A DNA stretch of 64,000 nucleotides from Trichaptum fuscoviolaceum (GCA_910574455.1 CAJSYZ010000001.1:4323424-4387423), one strand, 5' to 3'. Shown: positions 1-11,949, counted from the first letter of the stretch. Made by a program: numbers and translations. The notes: generated from the sequence alone by a model not told the origin.

Positions 1-79
1 CCAGAACGGAGACGCAGACAACGACCGTCATTCCTCCCTACAACCCACTTCTCACAGCAGGAACTCTTCGTCTTCGTCT

Positions 80-1789
80 ATGGCTCTCTTCAGGATAAAC
101 AGTGATCATCGTGCCTCTCGTGGCGGGGCACGGCGGAGAAGGCAATTGAAACTCTTGGCGAGCTATGGCACAGACTGGTGCGTATCTTCAACTAATTTCT
201 GTCAAGTCTGAAGACATCTAATGGGCTTGTTCACATTCATAACAGGTTAATAACGCTCATATTAGCGTGAATATTTTTCAGTTCGCGACGAATTTGCGTA
301 ACGGACGCTAACTCTCATCTTTGTGTTAGAGCTGTCTTCTTCTCCTTAAACGAAGTACATGGCTTTCGCAGAGAGTTCTCGATAGACGACAAAACGTGAG
401 TTCATTAGACTTTGATCGCCGCCAGAGGTTACCTATTTCTGACATCAACAGAACAGAATATCATTCCCGTGAGTTTCGGGCTATGCTCTTGAGAGTATTT
501 GGCCTCACATTTCATAAAGCTTCGCAGAGCATGAACGAGTACCGGTCCGTCCTTTGCCCACTTTACTTGATCATATCTCACAATGTCGTTAAATAACAGG
601 ATGTAGCCTTGTATTTGATAGCGATTGTTGCACCTTTTGTTATCCAGATCGGAATCAATGTTCTTACGATTCGATCCTTCTGGGATTTCCACAACTCTAC
701 TCTAGGTCGTGCGTTTCACCATTTCCTCAAACCGACTTTTCCCCGTTCACTCATATTTAACATGCCATTCTGTAATGCATAGTACTACTGGCTCTTGCTC
801 TTGCCGGGTCTATAACACAGTTCACTAAAATAACTGTTGGACGGCCTCGCCCTGGTGCGTTTTCGAAGCTTTGCCGTACCTTATCGAAGTTTCACTAATT
901 CTTCGATCCGGCGCTGTTTGCATAGATCTATTATCAAGATGCAATCCGATGTCTGGTATCACCAACCCGGAGTATGGGCTTGTGACTGATGCGATTTGTC
1001 GACAAACCGACATGAACAAACTAAGAGATGGCTTCAGGAGTTTCCCTAGTGGGCATTCGTCGTGTACGCTTTTTCAACGAATTTCTACTGTCTACTGACA
1101 GTGCTTAACGCCCTCAATATGCAGTGTCGTTCTCCGGACTCGGTCACCTTGCATTCTATACTGCGGGCAAACTGCATCTGTTCGATATGAAAGGACATAC
1201 GGTCTGTATTCACGTTCTATGCGAGATATCTGTGCTCATCACTCATTTCCAATCGTCGATACAGACAAAAGCTTGGATATCCCTGACGCCTCTTGCGGGA
1301 GCGGCGCTCGTCGCAATCTCCCGAACGATGGACTACAGACACCATTGGCAGGACGTGCTTGTCGGTTCTCTCCTCGGAATAAGCATGGCGTTCTTTGCGT
1401 ACAGACAGTACTACCCGCCCCTTAGCTCTCCGCGCTCGCATCACCCTTTCTCACCCAGGATACCGCCGAACGAGAACGGGGAAGACTATCCCAGCAGCGC
1501 GTCCGACGGGCAGCCGATCCTGCCCCTGACGAGAGCAGATGGTGAGGAGCCGGCGGTGACGCATCCAGGCGCTGCGGGAGCCAGGACAGGTGATGGGGAA
1601 GCGGGCATTGGCTTGACACATCCTTCGAACCCAATCATGCCCTTCGGCCACACTCATACTCTTTCGGGTTCACCGTACGGCGAAAGGTATAGAGACGACG
1701 GATATGCTGATGACCTCATGCATCCGGCTTCAAGCTTCAATGCTGGTGCAAAGAGTGAGGCTGTCGGGATCGAATTGAACAGAGCCTGA
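80..1789 (+). CDS. DPP1: PAP2-family lipid phosphate phosphatase (diacylglycerol pyrophosphate phosphatase-like)
   Basis: Integral membrane phosphatase that dephosphorylates diacylglycerol pyrophosphate, phosphatidate or lysophosphatidate. The ATG at 80 opens a basic N-terminus (MALFRINSDH) running into YGTDW. The reading continues through several short introns: FRREFSIDDKT near 360-395, a hydrophobic segment near 601-710, then the three PAP2 signatures in order: KITVGRPRP (about 827-854), SFPSGHSS (about 1035-1060) and SRTMDYRHHWQDV (about 1319-1357). The catalytic histidines are in the second and third motifs. The C-terminal tail of about 130 residues is polar, Pro/Gly-rich and probably cytosolic. 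It converges with the next gene. The family is clear from the motif trio; the substrate preference and exact exon ends are inferred. Confidence 0.85.
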
Positions 1790-2187
1790 AACATCGATTT
1801 AGAGTCACGATTGCATCTGTTATCATTATCACTTGCTTCTGTTAATGATCTGTCATGTACTTCCACGACATTTATGACCGATGAACACTAGGGATTCACA
1901 GATTAAAGCCACTATTACATTAGCGTCGCAAATACAATCTAATCCACCGCAATGTACAAACATACATTTTCATATATAAGCCCAACAACCCATCTTGTAG
2001 GAAATGCACTCATCTCGTAAACTGCTAAGACATCTAGGTAATGTCCTTTGTTGTTCCATGGTCATCGGAGTAACATGGTCGGCGCGTCTTCGAGTAGGAC
2101 ACAATGTGGTTGCCCATTGAGGGACATAAGCTAACGAGAATAGTTTCGTCCGACTGCTTAATGATCTAGCGAACAATGCCGAACTGC
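1790..2187. other. Convergent intergenic spacer
   Basis: This stretch lies between the ends of two convergent genes and holds their 3' untranslated regions. I see no conserved reading frame, RNA gene or repeat in it. Confidence 0.6.
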
Positions 2188-3129
2188 TCAAGTATAATCT
2201 CGTTTGATCCGCTCTAGCATAGCGTTCATACGGAGCTTCATGTTCGGCTGGCCTCTCCCAGTCATCTCTCCTTTCGCAGCTCCTCTCGCTCCAAATCCAT
2301 CTCTCGCTCCGTGACCCGGGACGCCTTGACCCCTAGCCAATTGAGAATTCCCTTTCGCATTGCCTCTGCCTCGTCCTGGAGCATTTGCTTGACTGTGCCC
2401 TGCAGAAACAACCTTGCGCTTATGAAGAGGATCGGCCTTGAAGGTGTGTAGCGATGCGGGTGAATAGGCCATACGTTCCAGGTCGTGCAGAGAAGGTTCT
2501 TCCGGTTTCGCGTTCGCCTCAGTAACTCGAGCACCAGCGCTTTTCGCTTTCGGGTTCCTTACGGAGTTGTCTGTCTTACCCTGCATCGACATCGACATCT
2601 TTTCTGAACGTGGATCATTTGGAGTGAAGCGAGTTTTTTTCCTCGACGGCCCAGAAGTCTCTCGATTTTCTTCGACATCCCCACCTAGCCGGGTGACAGG
2701 CCTAGTTGGTTCGCTTCGTTTGACATGTGCTGTGTTTCCATCATCTTCTGAATCATCGCTGCTCCCAGGCTGTGAGTCTTCGGGTGAAATATCGGAATCG
2801 TCTTCACTGCCCCGGGCCTCGGGCGCCTCCTGTGCACTGCCATCAGCCTGAAGGTTCTCGGACTTGGGTAGTGACGAAGACCTTGTAATTTCGTCAATGG
2901 AATGAGCGTCGAGGCCCTCCTTGCGCTTTTGCGCCCTCCATCGGCTCTTGAGTTTTTTCTTCTCGACCCATTCTTTCTTGAGTTTTGTAGCTTCAAAGTG
3001 AAAGCATGTCAGTTCATGCCATGAAATAAGAGAGATGTTCCACGGCGGTAGCTCACCTCTATCCCTTGGCAGATGCTGGAATGTCGGTGGCCTCTTCTTC
3101 TTTTTTACATCCTTAGAAACAACGCCCAT
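2188..3129 (-). CDS. Nucleolar-type basic protein, FYV7-like rRNA-processing candidate
   Basis: Two exons, 3129-3057 and 2990-2188, give about 290 residues. The N-terminus reads MGVVSKDVKKKKRP, then HLPRDRATKLKKEWVEKKK and KSRWRAQKRKEG. That Lys/Trp-rich block resembles the conserved core of FYV7, a small factor in 18S rRNA processing, but I cannot confirm this without a profile search. The middle is acidic and Ser-rich (two runs of DDSED type), followed by Arg/Gly and Gly/Arg repeats and a conserved-looking end, MKLRMNAMLERIKRDYT. Charge pattern and RG repeats suit a nucleolar RNA-binding protein. It shares a short divergent promoter with eIF1, which fits growth-related expression. Confidence 0.6.
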   Translation of the reverse strand: MGVVSKDVKKKKRPPTFQHLPRDRGELPPWNISLISWHELTCFHFEATKLKKEWVEKKKLKSRWRAQKRKEGLDAHSIDEITRSSSLPKSENLQADGSAQEAPEARGSEDDSDISPEDSQPGSSDDSEDDGNTAHVKRSEPTRPVTRLGGDVEENRETSGPSRKKTRFTPNDPRSEKMSMSMQGKTDNSVRNPKAKSAGARVTEANAKPEEPSLHDLERMAYSPASLHTFKADPLHKRKVVSAGHSQANAPGRGRGNAKGNSQLARGQGVPGHGARDGFGARGAAKGEMTGRGQPNMKLRMNAMLERIKRDYT

Positions 3130-3248
3130 GACTTAAATAGAGGATGGACGAAAGCACGAAGAGTGGTGAGCTAATTTGGGATCCATAATTGGTTGAGATC
3201 TGCTGAGTCATGAGGGAGTACTACTATAATTGGCAAAGGCCTCCATTT

Positions 3249-3256
3249 TATATAAG
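3249..3256 (+). promoter_or_regulatory. TATA box for eIF1
   Basis: TATATAAG lies 123 bp upstream of the eIF1 start codon, inside the 249-bp divergent spacer. A pyrimidine-rich stretch follows, as is common ahead of strongly expressed fungal genes. Confidence 0.55.
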
Positions 3257-3378
3257 GAGGTGACTCTACGCTGTTTCCATCAGTCTCTAGTTCGTCCCAC
3301 TTCCTGCCCGCTCCCTCTCCTCATACTCTCCCTCCGTTCTACACAAACCCCTTTCGTTCAAACTACACGTCTCGTTTT

Positions 3379-3955
3379 ATGAACGTAGATAACCTTACCA
3401 CCAAGGAGTCTGGTGAGTGTTGCTTGAGGCATGCGAGGCGCCGTGATACGTTATCGATGCGCTACCATCCTCATTCCGGGTTCGCATCATGGCCACCATT
3501 ACTGACTAAACTCAACAGACCCCTTCGAGGATGATCTGTTAGGAGAAACCGAAACCGTCGGTTCTCAGAAGGATAACATCCACATTCGAATTCAACAGCG
3601 GAACGGAAAGAAGACGCTCACCACTCTTCAAGGTCTGGGCGAAGGTGTGTGGCTTGTCCTGTGAATTGTTTTGGGTGAAAGGTCTCAAGCGTTGGCTTGC
3701 TCAGAATATGATTTCAAGAAGATTTTGAAGGAGTTCAAGAGAGTATGTGTCCCTATGTCACATCTGACTCTCATGTATGCGGCCGCTTACTCAGGTTGTC
3801 AAATCATATAGGAATTCGCATGCAACGGCACAATTGTTGAAGACGACGAACTCGGGAAAGTTATTCAACTTCAAGGCGACCAGCGCTCGAAGATCTACGA
3901 CTTTCTTGTACAGGGTGGTGTTGCGAAGGAAACTATCAAGCGTCACGGTTTCTAA
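3379..3955 (+). CDS. SUI1: Translation initiation factor eIF1 (SUI1)
   Basis: Small factor that binds the 40S subunit near the P site and enforces AUG selection in the 43S complex. Four exons (3379-3412, 3519-3644, 3705-3742, 3812-3955) sum to 342 nt and give 113 residues, the usual size. Visible SUI1 landmarks are IHIRIQQRNGKKTLTTLQGL, then EYDFKKILKEFKREFACNG, then VIQLQGDQR and the C-terminal GVAKETIKRHGF. All splice sites are GT..AG and keep frame. The ATG is chosen because MNVDNLTTKES leads directly into the conserved DPFEDD segment. Very secure. Confidence 0.97.
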
Positions 3956-4644
3956 TCGATCAGTCATTGATATTCGGTCGTCAGTGGAGCTTTTCGTTCT
4001 TATTTCTTCAGTGTTATATATCATCCCTTTCGCTTTTACTGCAGTGTTGATAAAGGCCAATTGACTATCCGTGGTTCTTAATGTGTCTTACGAATCCGAC
4101 TTCGATGTCTGTCGATTATGCCAATTTTCTCTGTACGAATATCATCTGTGTTCCTTTTGTCGTGAAAGAAAGTTTGATGCCCCTCGGTTGCGAAGTACAA
4201 GAAATCCGCCTTCATGTTTGACATCGAATAGTAAAGCTGGAAACACTTTCGCGTTTATTTTCATTTAGATTTACAATCAAGAATCAATTCAATTTCGACA
4301 CTGGCGGTAGGGTTGATGGTACCGCATCTCGTGCGCTGAACGAGCTAAGTGCATACCCTGTCCATATTATAACATGATCTCACACCATCGCGGTCAAGGG
4401 CGTTCTCGCTGTCGTCAACCCGCAAGAACCTTGAATGCAAAACCCTGAAAAACAGCGAAGTACCATCCGTGACAAGTGAAGCGACCCAATACTCACCGTC
4501 CATAAGTACGTCAAGTACCGTGATCCAATTGCAGCAGCTGGAAGCGACAACATGACTCGAGTAGATTCTGGGTAAGATATACAGTGTTTGAAGGAGTAGT
4601 AAATGGAAGTGCGTAATAAAATGAACCTTCGGCAATTCGTTGCT
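3956..4644. other. Convergent intergenic spacer, 3' ends of eIF1 and SNRNP27
   Basis: About 690 bp between two stop codons. It should hold both 3' untranslated regions. Reading frames here are short, lack recognisable motifs and overlap on both strands. I see no repeat or RNA gene. Confidence 0.6.
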
Positions 4645-5536
4645 TTATTTAATCTTGTCCAAGGGTCTGTTGAAACCTCCACGTCTAAGAACAAAGAGAA
4701 AACAAAGTTAGTGCACAGGTGTAGGTAGGACTTCAAGAAGTTTTACGTACCGATTCATGTACTGCCGCCATGTTCGCTGTTTCTTGATGTTCGCGCCGCC
4801 AGTCTCGTTGCCAGTGACTGGCTTGCCCTGATAAAGATACACATTACGCAGGAATTGGGATGAAATAGAAGCGAGAACGTACCTTTGTAGTATCAAACCC
4901 TCCGAAACCCATCATTGCACGCATGGCCGCCTCATCGTCGTCCACTGCATCTTCCATTGGTGCGTCCTCACCCTCCTCACCCTCCTCCCTCTCATGACCA
5001 TGGTCGTCCTGATGACGCCCATTAGAGTTATTTCCGGGCGCAGAGGAAGGTGGCAGCGAGTCACCACGCTCAGTGGTGTGCCCACGCTCCCGGTCGGTAT
5101 CTCTGCGAGGAGGAGGAATGTCGTGCTCGCGGTCTCCGTCGCGGTCTCGCCGTTCGACTCTATCTCTGGCCGGCTCCCCATTGCGCTCGCGGCCGTGTTC
5201 ACCTCGTCCTGGGTAGCGTTTGTCCCTGCTGTCATGATCTCGTCGGTCACGGTCATCCCGCTTCAAGTCTCTATCGCGTCGGTCGTCACGACCATAATCT
5301 GAAGAAAGAGCAATGCGTTGAATAGGAGAGAAGTGTAGTAGTTTTTTGTAGATAGTACCTCGCCTGTCTCGCTCTCCACCTCTCCTCGGTGGGCTCCTTG
5401 ATCTGCTGCGCCTCGAAGACCCTCCGTGATATCCTCCTCTCCCTCCACCGCCTCTCCTGTCTCGGTCCCTGTCCCTGTCGCGGTCGCTTCGCTCCCAACT
5501 GCGGTCTCTCTTTCGATTATCATTTCGTGAAGACAT
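4645..5536 (-). CDS. SNRNP27: U4/U6.U5 tri-snRNP 27 kDa protein (SNRNP27 family)
   Basis: Spliceosomal tri-snRNP component acting in the nucleus. The N-terminal two thirds are an RS/RD/RE low-complexity domain (RDRDRDRDRR, SRRSRSRSPPRR), as in other SR-like tri-snRNP proteins. The diagnostic C-terminal domain is spread over the last three exons: AAMRAMMGFGGFDTTK, then GKPVTGNETGG, KKQRTWRQYMNR, and finally RGGFNRPLDKIK ending at 4645. A roughly 60-nt intron within the RS region (about 5300-5358) happens to be readable in frame, but its GTACTA..TTCAG borders favour splicing. The C-terminal motif makes the assignment firm. Confidence 0.9.
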
Positions 5537-5760
5537 AGCTGTTTCAGATGACGAGTTTATCGGCTGTAAAATGAAAGGTATACGCGTTATTAGAGGCCGA
5601 GCTATAGTGACGGAGTTTGTTTGAGCGAGTCAAGTTGTAGTTGGCTCCTTTTGGATGCCGCGAAAGTTCTGTTGTGTCTCAATCCTTCTTCACTTTCTTG
5701 CTAGTAGAAGTCATAGACACTGGTCACGTCTGCTAGCGAACCTCTTGCTCGTAGTTGACT

Positions 5761-6702
5761 ATGAGCCATGTTTTGAGAATCCCAAAACTATTTACTAGCA
5801 AAAATCTGTTCTCTTCGACCGCGTGCGGTTCTCGTCGAACGGTTCATGACTCTGCTTCACCTTGTGAGCTCGTACACCCTCTGGAATGTCAATTTTCGCT
5901 GAACTCTTTCGATCAGGGGAGTCTAATGATGATCAGAGCTATCTTAAGCAAATACGACTGAGAGGTCTTCCAACAACTGCTACTCCTTCAGATATCAGAC
6001 GAATGGCACGGAACGTAGACAAGAACGGAACGCTGTCAAATATCACAGATAGTACGCCGTTTACTTGTGATCACTCCTCTTGTATTCCTAACTCGTCGAC
6101 CTTCATCTAGTAAAGCTGGATTACTGGCGGTTTGTCCCCACCGGACGCGCCTTCGTCGAGTTCAGTGATGTACACCATGTCGACAATGCATTAAAACTCC
6201 TTAACAAGGCCACGCTCTCCACTCTTCCCATAAAGGCCCACAAAGGACCACAGATTTCAATCCAGGGAGCTCGTCGACGGGGGGTTAAAGGTCGTGCAGA
6301 AGCGGCCGAGCGCGCTGTGTTGGAGGGCAACGGTCCTGGGGCGGGCGTGTCACCGAAGGGCTGCGACGTGGTGATGTACGGTCTACCTGGCGCGACGACT
6401 GGTCCGGCGCTGAGACTGTATCTGAGGAGGATTGAGATGGTGGGTGCAGACGATGCGGGAAGACCGGATTGTGAAGTGGTGAAGATTCCAATGTGGGTGA
6501 CCTCTTTCCTCGAAACTAGATTTTGGTAAACTGAACTCCCGAACGTAGCCCGAAGAGAGGATACTCCTTGACATCAAAATTTTTCATACGACTGAATACC
6601 GTTGCGGAGGCACATGCATTTGTGCGACGCATGCATATGACTTACTTCTTCCCCGAAGTTTGGGGGTCAAAATTCTTAATACGAGCTAGAGTAATATACT
6701 AA
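5761..6702 (+). CDS. Probable mitochondrial RNA-recognition-motif protein
   Basis: The ATG at 5761 gives MSHVLRIPKLFTSKNLFSST, a basic, Ser/Thr-rich, acid-free leader typical of mitochondrial import. An intron follows (about 5866-5917), then IRLRGLPTTATPSDIRRMAR, the beta1/helix1 of an RRM, and FVPTGRAFVEFSDVHHVDNAL as the RNP1-like strand. A second, weaker RRM-like unit follows: DVVMYGLPGATTGPALRLYL and, after an intron, the C-terminal exon with VRRMHMTYFFPEVWG ending at 6702. The protein is about 250 residues. I recognise the fold pattern but not a named family. Function in mitochondrial RNA metabolism is inferred. Confidence 0.7.
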
Positions 6703-6861
6703 TCCGCACGCTAATAGACTGGGTTTCACGACTTCAAACAGTGGCACGTAGAATCAGGGTGTCTTGGACAGTGGGGTAGATAAAAACGTTTTGGCTACGA
6801 AAACAACTACATGATAAGTTACACTAGTCAAATATGAAAGCAGAGAAAAATGAAGGAGAGA

Positions 6862-7807
6862 TCACATCCTCTCTACCTCAGCATCATTATCATCAGTGCG
6901 CAAGCGTTGTCCCTATCCCAACAGTTCAGTTAAAGAGTTCTCCAAGTTTGGTGACGAATGAAAGGACTCACCGTTCTTGACGTATCTTCCTCTTCCGGAG
7001 ACCGCCCGCGTTTGAGATTCTGCTCCGGTACTGCTGATGCCTTCCAGTCTCCACCACCAATTGCAACCGCACCAGGACCATCTTCTGCATCTGCATATCT
7101 CTCTTCGTGCACCCGCCGACGTTCCATTTCTGCCCGCTGTGCCTGTGCGCCCCAGCCTCCTCGGCCCGCATCGTAGTCTGTCCTATGTTCGTCTCTTACC
7201 TAGAAAGAAAGAGGAGTGTCAGATCCATCAGCAGAAGAGTCGGAGTAGTGGATATCAAGTACCTGTCCACCACTCCTTCCCCGTCCAAATTGTCTGCCTT
7301 CCTTGTACCCGAGATCAATGTCACACCGAATGACACGCTCGTCTAGCTTCGTTCCGCTAACGTAGCGCAAGCATGCGAGGGCCTCAGCATGCGAGTAATA
7401 CTCAACAAAGCAAAAGCCACAAGGTGTCCTAGATCGAGATGTTGTACCCTTGAGTTCTATTCACGAACATAGTGTTTTGCAACAACGCACCTTGTATTTC
7501 TATCCAAGCCCATGATGATACGCTTCACACCTCCGCCCTCTTCCGGGCTTGCGCATTTTGAAAATAGTTCATAAATCTGTTCCTCAGTCGTGTAGAAACT
7601 CAGATTACCGACCTATGCGCACAAGAACGTCAGCCTCGCGGCTTTTCGTAGTTGTAGTATTGTGAGGCTGGACGTTCCGGACAATTCAATACTTACATAT
7701 AAAGTAGAAGATTTTAAGAGGAGGTCATTCTGTATTTGCCTGTCTACCTTGGCTTGCGAGTCCTTATAGTTCGACGGTTGGTCTAATGATGCAACGACGT
7801 GTGCCAT
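6862..7807 (-). CDS. CBC2: Nuclear cap-binding complex subunit CBP20 (NCBP2)
   Basis: Binds the m7G cap together with CBP80 for splicing, export and decay of RNA polymerase II transcripts. Start at 7807: [20 protein letters not shown], the CBP20 N-terminal signature with the cap-stacking tyrosine. The RRM follows with RNP2 [20 protein letters not shown] and RNP1 [14 protein letters not shown], then [20 protein letters not shown] and [15 protein letters not shown]. The Arg/Tyr-rich tail is also conserved. The last exon is small: the frame passes a GTGAGT donor and ends at 6862 after AEVERM, whereas unspliced reading would run to 6930. Secure. Confidence 0.94.
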
Positions 7808-7984
7808 GACTGACAGCTGCACTTTGGTCTAGTACTGGAAGAAAGTAAACAAGTTGGGAGAATCACTGGCATAGCGTGACTGGCACCCGTACACGCGTTA
7901 TCCTTCCCCAAATGTATGTCACGCTGCATACTATCACGAACGCACCTGGCAGTCGCGATCCTCTCAACTTCCTCAATCTCCACC

Positions 7985-8575
7985 ATGGTGAGCATATAAG
8001 TATAGTACGATTTCGTCTGGTTAACTATATTAATCAGTCCAGGACCGTCGATATTCCAGATGAGCTCAAGAAGTCCATGCGCAAATTTCGATTTGCGCGC
8101 CGCGACGCTGGCAGCGCCGCATTGATTGTGAAGATCGACAGGAATAAGCACATTATGGAAGAGGTCGAGCAGTTCGATGACATCGCATTAGAGGATTTAG
8201 CTGAGGGTATGTCGATTTTTCCATTGAAATAAACACAATCTTAATAAGTTACCGCCCAACAAGAACTACCCGCGAATCAACCACGGTACGTGTTGTTGTC
8301 TTACGAACAGCACTTCGATGACGGCCGCAAGTCCTTCCCACTCATCTTGATCAACTGGATTCCGACTACTTGTGAGACGGGAGCGTTGACACTACATGCG
8401 AGCGCAATACTTGACTTCGAGAACACGGTTCGTTCGGCTTCTTGTGTCTTATGGACCTGTCCTCAAACATAGTCCTTTTGCTTTACAGGCAGGTGTGTCG
8501 AAGGTGATCGAAGTTCGCGACGGAGAAGAAGAGTTGACGAAGGAGGCTATCGATGCTAAGTTGAAGACCTTGTGA
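7985..8575 (+). CDS. GMF1: Glia maturation factor (ADF-H domain, Arp2/3 debranching)
   Basis: Cytosolic ADF-homology protein that binds Arp2/3 and dissociates actin branches. Homology begins with SRTVDIPDELKKSMRKFRFA directly after an acceptor at 8037. The initiator ATG (7985-7987) is immediately followed by the donor GTGAGC, so the first coding exon is a single codon. Further landmarks are AALIVKID, LPANQPRYVLLSYEQ, DGRKSFPLILINWIP and GVSKVIEVRDGEEEL. About 139 residues, matching the family. It is divergent from CBP20 across 177 bp and converges with PIG-M. Confidence 0.9.
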
Positions 8576-8688
8576 CCGCGCCCACCATCAATTCCGTTCA
8601 TCGCCATTCGCTACCGTTTGCTCTGTACTGTTTTCTTAACACCCCAATGCACTGTAATAATACATAACAAGACTCACATATCAGAAGA

Positions 8689-10210
8689 TTAGTCTACCTT
8701 CTTCGTCGTTACCTCGCCACGTGGTGCCGCCCACCGATAAGCACGAACGATCTCGACGATCTCCCAACAGTTCACAATGAGAAATAAGATACTGCAGCTC
8801 CACACAATGTTATGTACTGGCTGGTGAAGGAATTCGAGGTCATATGCGAATTTAAGCCAGATGGCTTGTCCTCCAACCCATGCGGCGACGAGAGTAATTG
8901 CCTTCGATGTTGTAAAGGAAAGCGAGGGAAGAACGAGAGGGAAGATAGTCAGGTACCAGAGAAAGTACTAGGATGGAGGAACAAATCAGCGTTGCAATGC
9001 TGCTCCACGTTCGGATATGACCTTACCTGTGATGTGCAGACCTTATTCAAGGTTACAAAAATCGCGGTCTGAACAAACCATGTGAATGGCAGATGCTCTG
9101 CCCCTTTCCTTCCAAACAGAAGACCTGAGCCCAGGGCAAGCAACATTTGCGGTACAAAGGACACCAATGGTGAAAGGACAATTTTGTGCCACAATGCTTC
9201 ATGGCCCGGGTTGCGTTCTGCAAGCTGTATCGGGAGCCAATAGGGCGAGAAGTTATGTGCGCCATCGAGGCGGTGGATATGATAGAGATAGGTCTCATAG
9301 AGAAACGGGTAGCCCCAACTGTTCTGAATCAGGCTCTATATGTTCGAGAAATATTCCTGAAGACGTACATTGAATATACAATCCCATTCAGCAGCATGAA
9401 CGTCCCCGCACTCAGCAGAGCGAATCTTACACTCTGGACGTTGACCAGTGCCCTCAACCACGCAAATAGTCCATCCTCTCCTCTACCGGCTTTGCTTCGT
9501 TCGGACGCGATAACAGCAATCAAGCTAACACCGTAGATGATTGGATACACTTTCCAATGCGCTGATATTCCAAGCATCACGGCCGTAACGTCCCAGCGTC
9601 TCTTTGATCGCGTCATAGCAAAGTAAAGAGTCCCAATTACAAGGGCTCCCAATGTTGACTCGGAGGAGCCCCGCGTGGAAATGGAGAAGACCATAGGGCT
9701 GAACAGGTGGAGCGAAGCATAGAATGTCGCCTGGCGCTTCCGTTCAACTTCAGGTAAGGACCTCGGCAAAACTGAGGAGAGGAGCAGCTTGTAGAGCAGG
9801 ATACCGACGACTATATCGCACAGAGAGAACAAGTATTTCCCGAATGTGGGATGGAGCCAAATGTTTGGTGTCATGATTAACGCGAGAAGAGGCGTGTAAC
9901 GATAAGTTTCGCGAAAGTACGGGCTAGCGACAAAGGATTTAGTGAGGTACGAATCAAGATGTCATAATACTCACTCTCCAATGAGAAAGCTCTGCCCAAG
10001 AGGCCCCTTAGCTATATTATCAGGTCCGTCTGGTGTCCGAAATGGAAGCATGAGGTACTGAGCAGCATCCGTGAATACACGGTAGTCAATGTCGGTGTAC
10101 TTCACGACGGCATGTTTGTCATGCCATTCGCTGTAGAAGATGAGGAGCACACGAATCGCAATTGAGATTATAACAACATTTTTGAATGAAATATCTTGCA
10201 GCGCAATCAT
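8689..10210 (-). CDS. GPI14: GPI mannosyltransferase 1 (PIG-M / GPI14)
   Basis: ER multi-pass enzyme (GT50) that adds the first mannose to GlcN-PI. The start at 10210 (MIALQDISFKN) precedes the first hydrophobic segment and the luminal motif KYTDIDYRVFTDAA, which carries the DxD-like acidic pair expected of PIG-M. Later landmarks are YRYTPLLALIM, FSISTRGSSES, GISAHWKVYPIIY, WGYPFLYETYLYH, HNFSPYW, and the C-terminal QAIWLKFAYDLEF with the terminal TTKKVD, a lysine-rich ER-retrieval-like tail. At least three short introns are needed (near 9967, 9370 and 9020). An upstream in-frame GTG-initiated extension to 10300 was not used. Confidence 0.9.
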
Positions 10211-10383
10211 CAAGGAAGAGGGGCTGAAAGGTTGGTCGCGGTTGACTGAAAAGAGTGCGGCCGAGACGATGTTCAGAAAGCGACGTCGATCATGGCCCAC
10301 GTGGTTTTCGGTCGGCGCATTTTGATGTCAAATCATGGTCAAGTTCGGTAGTCTTCGAGACAGCCTTCAGACGTCCACTACGA

Positions 10384-11354
10384 ATGTCATTCAACAAAGC
10401 AATTCTGCGTACATACGCACAGCATCAATCACCAAACTCACTACCTCCCAATATCTACTTTCACCATACAGACAACACCATTACAATATTCGATGCTTAC
10501 CCTAAGGCTATATTCCACTTTCTCGTACTTCCCCGCATAAGCAAAGAACCGTACTCGGCATCAAACCTGATAACTTTGAAGAAGTTCCTGGCATCTCCAC
10601 AGGTCGGAAAGGAAAGAGCTCGTGAACTAATACATACTCTGAAGGATGATGCGGAGGAGATTGTGGAAATGATAGGGGAGGAAATGATGGAAAGATTTGG
10701 GTTCAAGTGGCGAGTCTACACGGCCTTTCATGCGGTTCAATCAATGGAGTAAGCAAATAATCGTCATCTGAATTCAGAACTTCTCTAACTCTGGCTCAGC
10801 CACATTCATCTTCATGTTATCTCAGATGATCTTTGCTCACCAAGTTTGAAGACAAAGAAGCATTACAATTCTTTTCATCCAAAGCTGGGATTCTTTTTGC
10901 ACATCGACGATGTTCTATCTTGGTTCGAAAGCGACAGGACTGAGTCATCCTACAGATCAGTGAGCTTGCATGCTTTCGATATAAGAGAGTGCAATAAATG
11001 ATAAAGCATTTTCTACAGTTGATACGCTTAGAGGAAGCTTCGTATGAAAAGAAACTAAAGGATCCTCTGGAGTGCTTCAAATGCGGACAAGAGCTGAAGA
11101 ACATGCCTCTACTGAAAACACACTTGCAGGAGCACTTTGACCGCGTGGCTAAGCGTTATGCTGACAGAGCAAGGAAACCGGAACCGCAAGCATCCAGCCG
11201 AAAGCGTAAGGACGAGACTACAAGTGATAAAAAAGACGAAGACAAGTCAATGGCAAGAAGAACTGGGGAACCTGATGATGCAGACACGAGTGCGGAATCT
11301 CGACCCATCAAGAAGCAAAAATCCTCCGACTCAGCTCTGGACGGGGATTCATAA
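10384..11354 (+). CDS. HNT3: Aprataxin-like HIT and zinc-finger protein, copy 1
   Basis: Aprataxin-family enzymes remove 5'-AMP from abortive DNA ligation intermediates in the nucleus. Exon 1 starts MSFNKAILRTYA and carries PPNIYFHHTDNTITIFDAYPK and FHFLVLPR. After an intron the histidine triad reads HIHLHVI, followed by HYNSFHPKLGFFLHIDDV. A third exon encodes the classic aprataxin C2H2 finger, C-X2-C-X12-H-X3-H (ECFKCG ... HLQEH), and a Lys/Arg-rich tail with a possible nuclear signal (IKKQK). About 275 residues. A divergent 173-bp promoter is shared with PIG-M. A second copy lies 830 bp downstream in the same orientation. Confidence 0.88.
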
Positions 11355-11949
11355 TCGTGTGATCGAGACAACGGTTAGGCGGTACGTACAGAAGCCTAGA
11401 CACTCTTTCAAATATTGTGCTTGAACGGGCCAGTGATCAGTGTCACCCGCAAGTGAGTTGCTAAATGACTCGTTGTGTATACTATACAGACAGCAAGTGG
11501 ATTTTTAGGGTGCATTGCCGTATTTTATGACTATTGTATAACTTATACTCGTGGCATGAATACGGTTATCAAGTTCTTCCTCTGAAGTAGAACCCTGTGC
11601 TAGTTCTTAGATGATTGAGGGACATATATCCGTACGTGGTTACAGAAAATGAGATTGCTTTCCACCAATAATGAGTAGAAAGAAATTGTATGTATTTTCA
11701 AGATAGAGCATTATCCTACGGATAGTGGATAGCTATGAGCGATTTTGAGAAGAGCGAATACTTCGGAATAAGTAGGAGTTTTCCGTACTCGACGGTCTTC
11801 CTACATACGCGCCCGAAGACACGAGTGAGTCACAAGCACGTGAATAGTGTCACATCGTGAGTCAGCCTTTCAAGCAAGTTGCAGGAAGAGAGAGACAAGC
11901 GAGGGCTGAAGCACGCGACGAGACGGCGACCTTGATCAAAGTAAAAACT

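Noticed and set aside
4844..5325. Several opposing ORFs over the SNRNP27 RS domain
   Set aside because: They are shadows of the Arg/Asp/Ser repeats in the real gene.
10211..10300. N-terminal extension of PIG-M
   Set aside because: The in-frame extension begins with GTG and has no ATG; homology begins at MIALQDISF.
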